DNA of 64,000 nucleotides from Pseudomonas maumuensis (GTDB lineage Bacteria; Pseudomonadota; Gammaproteobacteria; Pseudomonadales; Pseudomonadaceae), in the NCBI RefSeq assembly GCF_019139675.1, contig NZ_CP077077.1, forward strand, positions 2,542,001 through 2,606,000, read 5' to 3'. Below the pieces are notes generated by a model, which had not been told where the DNA came from, made no database searches, and worked only from the letters and a program-made list of their open reading frames with translations. Position numbers and translations under genes: made by a program. Positions 54,669-62,389 of the stretch are shown here, piece after piece (the stretch's first letter is position 1; the number at the start of each line of letters is the position of its first letter).

Positions 54669-56264
54669 TCAGCCGCGCATGATCTCAGGGGTACTGCCTT
54701 GCGGCAACTGCGAGCTGCCCGGGCGGGCGGCCAGGGCCAGTAGCAGCTCGTTGGCAGGCATGGGCCGGGCGAACAGATAGCCTTGCTGGAAGTCCACGCC
54801 ATGGCGCGCCAGGTAGTCGCGCTGCACCTCGGTTTCCACACCTTCGGCGACGATGCCCAGGGCCAGCTTGCCCGACAGCTCGATGATGGTGTCGAGAATG
54901 TGCAGGGACAGTGCGTCACCACCGATCATGGCGACGAAGCTCTGGTCGATTTTCAGGTAGTCGACGTTGAACTGGCGCAGGTAGTTGAGGCTGGATTGGC
55001 CAGTGCCGAAATCGTCCAGGGCGATCATCACGCCCATGGCGTGGAGTTTTTCGAACAGCTCAAGGGTAATCGGCGTCGGTTCGATCAGCTTGCGCTCGGT
55101 GAGCTCCAGGGTGAGGACCACGCGCCCGGGCGGGAAGTGCTGGAGGAAGGTCTGGCAGTCGTCGAGCAGACCCAGGTCGCGGCAGTGGTCTGCGGTGATG
55201 TTGACGCCAATGTGAAAGCCGTCCTCCAGCAGGGCCGCATGTGGGGCCAGAGCCTGGGCCGTGTGCAGCATCAGGGAGCGGGTCATGGCGACGATCTGGC
55301 CGCTGTGCTCGGCGTAGGGAATGAACAGGTCGGGACGCACCAGGCCTTCGCGGGGGTGCTGCCAGCGCATCAGCACCTCGACCCCAGCCCAGCGGTAGTC
55401 GCCCTTGCGCACCACAGGTTGGAAATACGGCACGAACTCGTCGGCGTCCAGGGCGCGGTCCAGCTCGTTACGCGATGAACTGGCGCGGCGGATCTGCCAG
55501 CGGCAGGCCGCCCCGGCCACCACGCCCAGCATCAGCAACAGACTCAGCAGGGCGGGGTAGCGAGAGCGCATCAGTGCTGCCCGCTTGCCCTCGCTGTAGC
55601 CGGTATGCACATGGAAGGGATAACGGGTAGAGGCATACTGGATGGCGGCGATGGCCGCGGTTGGCGGGTCGCCGTCGTGAACCTGACCATCGCTGCCCAT
55701 CCAATGATTGCCGACATGCAACTTAACCAGGTTGCCGGCACCGATCAGGCGCAGCGCGGTGAGCAGGTGGCGGCCATCCACCGTGGTGATCGCGCCTCGG
55801 TCGTTATGTTCCGGTTGGTTGACCCGGTAGGCCAGCAGGGCCTGTCCCGGGGTGACCGAGTTGCCGTTCATCAACCACAGCTGCCCGCTGGTGTAGTCGC
55901 TGGCTTTTACCGGTTCGTCGAAGTCACCGTACAGCGAGGTGCAATACAGCCGGTGGTGATCGAACAGGTTGGTCGAACGCACGAAGGCGTTACGGGTAAG
56001 CTCGATGCGCAGCTCGAGTTGCACCTGGTCGCAGGGTTGCCCGGCTTTTGGCAACAGCCGATGGGCGGCCGCGTCCAGGCTGTCCAGAATATCTTCGATA
56101 TGGCGGGCGACTTCTTTGGCCGTGGCGCGGCTGTTTGCCTGCAGCTCCTGTTCGGTCTGCCAGCGCATCACCGCCAGCCCGCACAGCAGCGGCAACACGC
56201 CCACGCCCCAGGGCAGCAGGGTGCGCCAACTCCAGCGGGAGGGGCGTTTGGCGGTCAGGGGCAT
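54669..56264 (-). CDS. Cyclic-di-GMP phosphodiesterase, CSS-motif plus EAL
   Basis: A 531-residue inner-membrane protein. Membrane helix (~17-35), a periplasmic CSS-motif sensor (~36-240; Cys residues in QPCDQVQLE and YCTSLYGDF), second helix (~243-262), then a cytosolic EAL domain. Catalytic residues are kept: VEVLMRW (Glu of EVL), NITADHC, LELTERK, DDFGTG, LKID, AEGVET and QGYLFARP. It should hydrolyse c-di-GMP under redox control of the periplasmic cysteines. The start at 56264 (MPLTAKRPSRW) gives a basic N-terminus before the first helix. Confidence 0.9.
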   Translation of the reverse strand: MPLTAKRPSRWSWRTLLPWGVGVLPLLCGLAVMRWQTEQELQANSRATAKEVARHIEDILDSLDAAAHRLLPKAGQPCDQVQLELRIELTRNAFVRSTNLFDHHRLYCTSLYGDFDEPVKASDYTSGQLWLMNGNSVTPGQALLAYRVNQPEHNDRGAITTVDGRHLLTALRLIGAGNLVKLHVGNHWMGSDGQVHDGDPPTAAIAAIQYASTRYPFHVHTGYSEGKRAALMRSRYPALLSLLLMLGVVAGAACRWQIRRASSSRNELDRALDADEFVPYFQPVVRKGDYRWAGVEVLMRWQHPREGLVRPDLFIPYAEHSGQIVAMTRSLMLHTAQALAPHAALLEDGFHIGVNITADHCRDLGLLDDCQTFLQHFPPGRVVLTLELTERKLIEPTPITLELFEKLHAMGVMIALDDFGTGQSSLNYLRQFNVDYLKIDQSFVAMIGGDALSLHILDTIIELSGKLALGIVAEGVETEVQRDYLARHGVDFQQGYLFARPMPANELLLALAARPGSSQLPQGSTPEIMRG

Positions 56265-56577
56265 ACGGGGGCGAACCTTCTGCGAGCTGAGTTGATGATG
56301 CAGAGAATAGCCGTTTGTCGGATCAACCTGAGAACTAAAACGCGACAAACAAATTTACGCACTGTAGAATCGGTTTACGAATACAACAATAAGGTTCTCC
56401 GCCTCCCGGGGAATCAAGCCCGCCGAGAATGGGTCCATATGACATACCATGGGTTCAAGCTGATCATTGGTGACTTCCTGGCCCGCAGCGTGCGCGGGAT
56501 CCCGTGTTCACCACCACGCCATCTCCACATCGCAAGCCTGTAATCAACCGTTTTTCGCTGCAGATGAGGACACGAAC
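56265..56577. promoter_or_regulatory. Divergent region between the EAL gene and hpd
   Basis: A 313-base gap with no gene. An AT-rich part (56330-56390) contains two copies of TTTACG (56352 and 56371) and is the likely promoter zone of one or both genes. GAGGA before the hpd ATG is its ribosome site. No clear operator palindrome was found. Confidence 0.4.
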
Positions 56578-57654
56578 ATGGCAGATATCTTCGAAAACCC
56601 GATGGGCCTGGAAGGCTTCGAATTCATCGAGCTCGCCTCGCCGACCCCTGGCGTGCTGGAGCCGGTATTCCAGATACTCGGTTTCACCAAAGTGGCTACC
56701 CACCGCTCCAAGGATGTCCACCTGTATCGCCAGGGCGGCATCAACCTGATCCTGAACAACGAACCCAAGAGCGCCGCCTCTTACTTCGCCGCCGAGCATG
56801 GTCCTTCGGTTTGCGGCATGGCCTTCCGCGTGCGCAACGCCCATGAAGCCTATGCCCGCGCCCTGGAACTGGGAGCTCAGCCGGTGGAGATCGAGACCGG
56901 CCCGATGGAGCTGCGCCTGCCGGCGATCAAGGGTATCGGTGGCGCGCCGCTGTACCTGATCGACCGTTACGAAGAAGGCAGCTCGATCTACGACATCGAC
57001 TTCAAGTTCATCGAAGGCGTGGACCGCAACCCGGTCGGCGCGGGCCTGAAGATCATCGACCACCTCACCCACAACGTCTATCGCGGGCGCATGGCCTACT
57101 GGGCCGGTTTCTACGAGAAGCTGTTCAACTTCCGCGAGATCCGTTACTTCGACATCAAGGGCGAGTACACCGGCCTGACCTCCAAGGCCATGACCGCGCC
57201 GGACGGCATGATCCGCATTCCGCTCAACGAAGAATCGTCCAAAGGGGCGGGGCAGATCGAAGAGTTCCTGATGCAGTTCAACGGTGAAGGCATCCAGCAC
57301 GTGGCCTTCCTCACCGACGACCTGCTCAAGACTTGGGATGCCCTCAAGGGCTTTGGCATGCGCTTCATGACCGCGCCGCCGCAAACCTACTACGAGATGC
57401 TCGAGGAGCGCCTGCCAGGGCATGGCGAGCCGGTCGATCAGTTGCAAGCCCGTGGCATCCTGCTGGACGGTGCCTCCGAGGCTGGCGACAAGCGCCTGCT
57501 GCTGCAAATCTTCTCGGAGACCCTGCTGGGCCCGGTGTTCTTCGAATTCATCCAGCGCAAGGGTGACGACGGCTTCGGCGAAGGCAACTTCAAGGCGCTG
57601 TTCGAGTCGATCGAGCGTGACCAGGTGCGTCGTGGTGTGTTGAGCGTCGAGTAA
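56578..57654 (+). CDS. hpd: 4-hydroxyphenylpyruvate dioxygenase
   Basis: A 358-residue non-haem iron enzyme of tyrosine catabolism converting 4-hydroxyphenylpyruvate to homogentisate. The iron ligands are visible: His in [12 protein letters not shown] (~162), His in [11 protein letters not shown] (~241) and Glu in [12 protein letters not shown] (~323). Two vicinal-oxygen-chelate domains are present and the length equals the Pseudomonas enzymes. The C-terminal helix [20 protein letters not shown] that gates the site is intact. It is a single-gene unit ending at a strong inverted repeat. Confidence 0.96.
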   Translation: MADIFENPMGLEGFEFIELASPTPGVLEPVFQILGFTKVATHRSKDVHLYRQGGINLILNNEPKSAASYFAAEHGPSVCGMAFRVRNAHEAYARALELGAQPVEIETGPMELRLPAIKGIGGAPLYLIDRYEEGSSIYDIDFKFIEGVDRNPVGAGLKIIDHLTHNVYRGRMAYWAGFYEKLFNFREIRYFDIKGEYTGLTSKAMTAPDGMIRIPLNEESSKGAGQIEEFLMQFNGEGIQHVAFLTDDLLKTWDALKGFGMRFMTAPPQTYYEMLEERLPGHGEPVDQLQARGILLDGASEAGDKRLLLQIFSETLLGPVFFEFIQRKGDDGFGEGNFKALFESIERDQVRRGVLSVE

Positions 57655-57668
57655 CACCTGTCGTGAGG

Positions 57669-57724
57669 TCGCGGGGCAGCCCGCTCCCAGGTCGTCAAGA
57701 CTGAAGGAGCGGGCTGCCCCGCGA
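57669..57724. terminator. Inverted repeat between convergent genes, terminator/REP
   Basis: A perfect 19-base inverted repeat, TCGCGGGGCAGCCCGCTCC (57669-57687) and its complement (57706-57724), 18-base loop, followed by TGCTTTTGC. It lies between convergent hpd and the DJ-1-like gene and can end transcription from both. Its sequence also resembles the REP family. Confidence 0.75.
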
Positions 57725-57738
57725 TGCTTTTGCAAACG

Positions 57739-58425
57739 CTACCGGTTTTTCAGAAAGCGAATGACGGCCTCTGCAACCCCGGCGCTGGATGCTGGGTTCT
57801 GCCCAGTGATCAAGCTGCCGTCCTCTACCACGTATGCCGCCCACGGGTCATCCGCCTTGCTGTACTCGCCACCGCGAGCGCCCAGCTCGTTCTCGGTCAG
57901 GAACGGCACCTCCTTGTCCAGTTCGGCCAGTTTCTCCTCGATGTTGGAGAAGCCGGTAACTCTGCGCCCCTTGAGCAGCAGGCTGTTGTCGCTGAGCTTG
58001 ATATTGAGCAGGCCCACCACGCCATGGCATACCGCGGCAACCGCGCCGCCCCGTTCATGGATACGCCGCGCCAGCTCCTGCAGCGGCTGGTTGTCGGGGA
58101 AGTCCCACATCACGCCGTGGCCACCGGTGTAGTAGATCGCGCTGTACTGGTCGGCCTTGACCTGGCCGGGGCTCATGGTGGCGCCAAGGCGGTTCATGAA
58201 CGCCTTGTCGTTGTACCACTGCCAGTCCAGCTCCGGCGCCATCTGCAGGCTGTGGGGGTCGATCGGCACATAGCCACCCGCCGGGCTGACATAGTCGACG
58301 GTAAAACCCGCTTTTTGCACCTCGTCGACAAAGTGCACGGCCTCACCCAGCCACAACCCTGTGGCGCGCTTGATATCGGGATACTTGGCGGTATTGGTCA
58401 GTACGACCAGGAGCTTCTTGTTCAT
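57739..58425 (-). CDS. DJ-1/PfpI family protein (Hsp31-like glyoxalase/amidotransferase)
   Basis: A 228-residue protein with a class I amidotransferase-like fold. The nucleophile Cys and following His are in AAVCHGVVGLLN (~137), and YYTGGHGVMWDFPDN is the conserved GGHG loop. Members act as glutathione-independent glyoxalases, chaperones or protein deglycases. MNKKLLVVLTN at 58425 fits the family start. Transcribed alone. Confidence 0.85.
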   Translation of the reverse strand: MNKKLLVVLTNTAKYPDIKRATGLWLGEAVHFVDEVQKAGFTVDYVSPAGGYVPIDPHSLQMAPELDWQWYNDKAFMNRLGATMSPGQVKADQYSAIYYTGGHGVMWDFPDNQPLQELARRIHERGGAVAAVCHGVVGLLNIKLSDNSLLLKGRRVTGFSNIEEKLAELDKEVPFLTENELGARGGEYSKADDPWAAYVVEDGSLITGQNPASSAGVAEAVIRFLKNR

Positions 58426-58570
58426 GTGCGCATGCCCGTCGAATCCATGAGAAAACGTTTGGCCAGCAAGATCAAAAGCCATTTGAGCATAGACCCCGCC
58501 ACGCAATGCGCCATGGGAACGGGGGCTGTGCTAGGCTGCTGCAAAATCGATGCATTACCGGGGAAACGCC

Positions 58571-59020
58571 ATGGAACAGGACACCTCCACATTCATGCAG
58601 GCCGCCATCGACGAAGCCCGCAAAGGGCTCGAGGAGGGCGGTATTCCGATAGGCTCGGTACTGGTGCATGAGGGCAGGATCATCGGTCGTGGGCACAATC
58701 GCCGTGTGCAACAGGGCAGTGCCATCCTGCATGGCGAGATGGATGCCCTGGAGAGTGCCGGCCGGCAGCCGGCTCGGGTTTATCAGGAGGCTACCCTCTA
58801 TACCACCTTGTCGCCCTGCGCCATGTGCAGTGGCGCCATTCTGCTTTATGGCATCAAGCACGTGGTCATAGGCGAGAACGTCACCTTCATGGGCGAAGAG
58901 CAGTTGCTCGGTGAACGGGGCGTACGCCTGGAGGTGCATGACGATGAAACCTGCAAAGCGCTGATGCGCCAGTTCATCGAAGCCAACCCCGAGCTGTGGA
59001 ACGAAGATATTGGCCACTGA
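58571..59020 (+). CDS. Nucleoside/cytosine deaminase family protein
   Basis: A 149-residue zinc deaminase. HGEMDALESAG carries the zinc His and proton-shuttle Glu, and LSPCAMCSGA the two zinc Cys. C-terminal RQFIEANPELWNEDIGH matches the yeast-type cytosine deaminase and related tRNA/guanine deaminase group. The start MEQDTSTFM at 58571 is favoured over an upstream in-frame ATG at 58550. It overlaps the following kinase gene by 11 bases. Confidence 0.87.
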   Translation: MEQDTSTFMQAAIDEARKGLEEGGIPIGSVLVHEGRIIGRGHNRRVQQGSAILHGEMDALESAGRQPARVYQEATLYTTLSPCAMCSGAILLYGIKHVVIGENVTFMGEEQLLGERGVRLEVHDDETCKALMRQFIEANPELWNEDIGH

Positions 59021-61073
59021 CCTGCACGCCCAGGGGGCGGATATCCAGGTAATCCACCTGGCGCCTCCGGCCCCCCCGTTGCTCGGGGTGGACTCGCCGA
59101 TCGCCTGCTTCGACTGGAGCATGACGCCACTGGGTGATCTGACGTCCTGGCCGCCCACTTTACGCATCGCTGTCGACATGCTGCTGCTATCGCCGTTTCC
59201 CTGTACGTTGGTCTGGGGCGCGGCGCTGACGGTCATACACAACGATGCCTACCGAGTAATGCTGGGTCTCGAGAGCGACCGCCAGGGGCATGCTTTCGAC
59301 GCACTCTGGGAACAGCATTGGGAGAGTATGGGAACGTTCGTGTTCAAGGTGCTGGAGGGACAGGGCAGCCTGGTCGAGGATATGCCATTGCCCGTGCATC
59401 GAGGGGGCGCCACGACGACAGCCTGGGTCACGGGGTGCTTTTCTCCCATCCGCAATGATCAGGGCATGGTCGCCGGTTTTCTGCACGCCTTGATCGAGAC
59501 CACGACGAGTGTCGAGGCCAGCCGTGAATGGCGTGAACAGGCCCAGTCCTTCGAGGGGCGCCTGACGCGCTACCTCGCTGACCCTGAACATACCTGGCAG
59601 TTGTCGCCCGACGTGATGCTGATGCTCGACGCCGACCTGCGCGTGCGCACGGCCAATCCTGCCTGGCAACGACTGCTGGGCTGGGGTGAGGCATCGCAAC
59701 TGCGAGCGACCTTGCCTGAACTGTTCCACCCTGTCGATCGCACTGAAGTGCGTCTGGTGTTGATGGCGCTTGTGCAGGGGCGCGACACGGCGCCCTTCGA
59801 GGGGCGGGTTCGTCACAGCGATGGCCATTATCGCTGGTTCCGTTGGGTCGGCATCGCCAACCAGGCATTGCCGGCGCTGGTGGGGCGGGATATCACCGAA
59901 GACCGCGATGCTGTCCAGCGTCTGGCCGAGGCGGCGGTGCGTGAAAGCCAACGTATGGAGAGCGTGGTGAAGGTGGCGGGCGGGCTTGCGCACGAAATGA
60001 ACAATGTACTGTCTGGTGTCGGCAGCAGCCTGGAGCTGCTCGAGCGACGCATCGCCCAGGGGCGAATGGAGCGTGTGGAGGAATATGTAAAGATGGCCCG
60101 GGAATGTGCCCAGCGAGCCATCGGACTGACCCAGAACCTGCTTGCGTTCGCTCGTAGCCAACCCCTGTCGCCCAACCCGCTGAACATCAACCGCTTGTTG
60201 CAGGAGGCGCTGCCGATGCTGCGCCAGACTTTGGGCACAGAGATGCGCCTGGACGTGCAACTGGACGTGGCGCCCTGGCCGTTGCAGGTCGACCCGGACC
60301 CGTTGCGCAATGCCCTCCTGCACTTGTGCAGCAATGCCCGCGATGCCTGCCTGGGCAATGGCAATCTGACGATTCGTACCGCCAACGAGCGGCTGGCGAT
60401 GGCCAGTGCGGGGCCGGTAGCCTTGCCGCCGGGGGACTATGTCACCTTGCAGGTAGAAGATGATGGCCATGGCATGAGTCGCGAAGATGTGGCAAGAGCG
60501 TTCGAGCCGTTTTTCACCACCAAGCCCCTGGGGCAGGGCGCCGGCTTGGGGCTGCCCATGGTCCACGGCTTCGTGCAGCAGTCGGGTGGCCAGGTGTGGA
60601 TCGAGTCGATGCCGGAGAAGGGTACCCGGGTCGTGTTGATGTTTCCGCGCGCTCTGGGGCCGTTGCCCGAGCGCGCGTACCTGGATGTGCTGTCGCAACA
60701 GGCTTGGGGTCAGCGGTTGTTGCTGGTCGATGATGAAGACAACTTGCGCGGCTTGATGAAGGAAGCGCTGGTCGATTGTGGCTTCGAGGTATGTGAGGCG
60801 GCCGATGCCAACAGTGCGCTGGGACAGTTCAGGCATGGCGCCCCGTTCGACCTGGTGGTCACGGATATCGGTCTGCCCGGGGGCTTCAGCGGCCGTCAGA
60901 TGGCCAAGGCGCTGCGCATGATCAAACCAGAGCAGAAGATTCTGTTCATCACCGGTTACACCAGCGACCCGGTGGAGCAGGCGTTGCTCGACGAGCCGGG
61001 TACGGCGTTGATGTTCAAGCCGTTCTCGCTGCAAACGCTGGTCGAGCAGGTCCAGCGCATGCTGCAAGCCTGA
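59010..61073 (+). CDS. PAS-domain hybrid histidine kinase
   Basis: A 687-residue soluble sensor: PAS-like domain (~35-165; FDWSMTPLGDLTSWP), second PAS (~195-300), HisKA with the phospho-acceptor His ~328 in GGLAHEMNNVL, HATPase (N-box LLHLCSNARDAC; VEDDGHGM; GAGLGLPMV) and a C-terminal receiver with Asp619 in VVTDIGLPGG and Lys in FKPFS. The TTG at 59010 is the only plausible start; no ATG lies nearby in frame and the site overlaps the deaminase gene, so translation is probably coupled. Input signal unknown; the domain order is common for light or metabolic stress sensors in Pseudomonas. Confidence 0.85.
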   Translation: MATDLHAQGADIQVIHLAPPAPPLLGVDSPIACFDWSMTPLGDLTSWPPTLRIAVDMLLLSPFPCTLVWGAALTVIHNDAYRVMLGLESDRQGHAFDALWEQHWESMGTFVFKVLEGQGSLVEDMPLPVHRGGATTTAWVTGCFSPIRNDQGMVAGFLHALIETTTSVEASREWREQAQSFEGRLTRYLADPEHTWQLSPDVMLMLDADLRVRTANPAWQRLLGWGEASQLRATLPELFHPVDRTEVRLVLMALVQGRDTAPFEGRVRHSDGHYRWFRWVGIANQALPALVGRDITEDRDAVQRLAEAAVRESQRMESVVKVAGGLAHEMNNVLSGVGSSLELLERRIAQGRMERVEEYVKMARECAQRAIGLTQNLLAFARSQPLSPNPLNINRLLQEALPMLRQTLGTEMRLDVQLDVAPWPLQVDPDPLRNALLHLCSNARDACLGNGNLTIRTANERLAMASAGPVALPPGDYVTLQVEDDGHGMSREDVARAFEPFFTTKPLGQGAGLGLPMVHGFVQQSGGQVWIESMPEKGTRVVLMFPRALGPLPERAYLDVLSQQAWGQRLLLVDDEDNLRGLMKEALVDCGFEVCEAADANSALGQFRHGAPFDLVVTDIGLPGGFSGRQMAKALRMIKPEQKILFITGYTSDPVEQALLDEPGTALMFKPFSLQTLVEQVQRMLQA

Positions 61074-61081
61074 TTCCGGGG

Positions 61082-62137
61082 TCAGAGCCCCTGCTGCAGG
61101 TATGGATCATCCGGGTTCTGCCGCTCCAGCTCGGCGAGCAGGACCTGGACATTCTGCAATTGGCCGGTTTCCTTCCAGTACTCGATCAGCAACACCCGGG
61201 CCCGGCGATTGGCGGGTTGGCGGTTGAGCACGGTCTCCAGCTGCTTCTGCGCGGCATCGAGCTGTTCCAGCTCATGCAGGGTGATGGCCAAGGTATAGCG
61301 ATAATCGTTGTTTTCCGGTTCCAGCTCGACAGCCCGGGAGAGGGCGAGCAGGGCGTATTCCTGCTGTTCATGGCGGGTCAGCCACAGCCCCAGTTCGTAT
61401 TGCAGGAAGGCGGAATCCGGGCGCAGTGCCAGGGCCTTGGCAAGTACTTCGCGGGAGGCATCGTGCAGGCCCTGTCGCTCCAGCAGGCGCACTTGGGTGG
61501 CCAGGGCGTCCAGACCTTCGGGGGCCACGGCCAGGCTGCGCTGCAAGGCCCTGGAGGCTGCGTCGTAGGCTTGCTCATGCATGTACAGCCGGGCCAGGTG
61601 GACCTGAGCAGCAGCGTCGTCGGGCTGTTGTTCCAGGGTCTGCTCATAGTGTTCCAGGGCATCCTGCAAGGGCCCGAAGTACAGGCCGATGGCATCGGGA
61701 TCGAGGCCCAGCAGGGCGTCTACCGCGGCGAAGCGCACGCTTTGTTCGTCATCCTCCAACAGTGGGCCCAGCACCAGGCTGCGCTGAGCGTCCGGCAGCA
61801 GGCGCTGGATGCTGGCGATGGCGGCGCGGCGTACCAGCGGGTCGGTGTGTTCGAGGTCTTGCCTGGCCTGCTTCAGCGCCTGTGGCGATGGGTAGTTGGG
61901 CAGTTCGGCATACAGCGCGGCGCGACGGATCGGTGGCAGGTCGTCGCGCTGTAGTTGCTGATAAAGGACGCGGGCGGCGCCCGGCAGGCCATCGTGTGCC
62001 TGACGCAGCGCCTTGGCGTAGCTGTGGGGCGGTAGGCTGGGCGGTGCGGGTTGCCGGTCACGCCACAGGTAACTGATCGCGGCGGGCAGTACAAGCAGGA
62101 GCAGCAGGGCGATCAGCAGAAGGTGACGTCTGGGCAT
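61082..62137 (-). CDS. Tetratricopeptide-repeat membrane-anchored protein
   Basis: A 351-residue protein with an N-terminal membrane anchor (LLLIALLLLLVLPAAISYLW), a HEAT-like central part (PLVRRAAIASIQRLLPD, SVRFAAVDALLG) and at least four TPR units towards the C-terminus (HYEQTLEQQPDDAAAQVHLA, LQYELGLWLTRHEQQEYALL). It probably acts as a periplasm-facing scaffold. It is convergent with the kinase gene, only eight bases away. The start MPRRHLLLI at 62137 is typical for such an anchor. Confidence 0.8.
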   Translation of the reverse strand: MPRRHLLLIALLLLLVLPAAISYLWRDRQPAPPSLPPHSYAKALRQAHDGLPGAARVLYQQLQRDDLPPIRRAALYAELPNYPSPQALKQARQDLEHTDPLVRRAAIASIQRLLPDAQRSLVLGPLLEDDEQSVRFAAVDALLGLDPDAIGLYFGPLQDALEHYEQTLEQQPDDAAAQVHLARLYMHEQAYDAASRALQRSLAVAPEGLDALATQVRLLERQGLHDASREVLAKALALRPDSAFLQYELGLWLTRHEQQEYALLALSRAVELEPENNDYRYTLAITLHELEQLDAAQKQLETVLNRQPANRRARVLLIEYWKETGQLQNVQVLLAELERQNPDDPYLQQGL

Positions 62138-62389
62138 CTCACGGTCCGTAATGGCGGTATGGCAGAGCTTGGGGCAGGCGGGTGGTAATTGCAACGCTCA
62201 GCCCCACAGCGACCGGGTGCTGGGCGGTGGTTGTACAGCGCCCATCAGATCGGGCGCGAGCACATCCCGTCTTTTCTGCAAAGTTCCCTGGCGGTCCTGC
62301 CGTTGTCCCCACTTCCCATGTCAGCCCGCCTACCCGCGATCCTTTAGCGTTCCGAGCATTTCCGACTGGCTAAAGCAGGATGCTTACCA

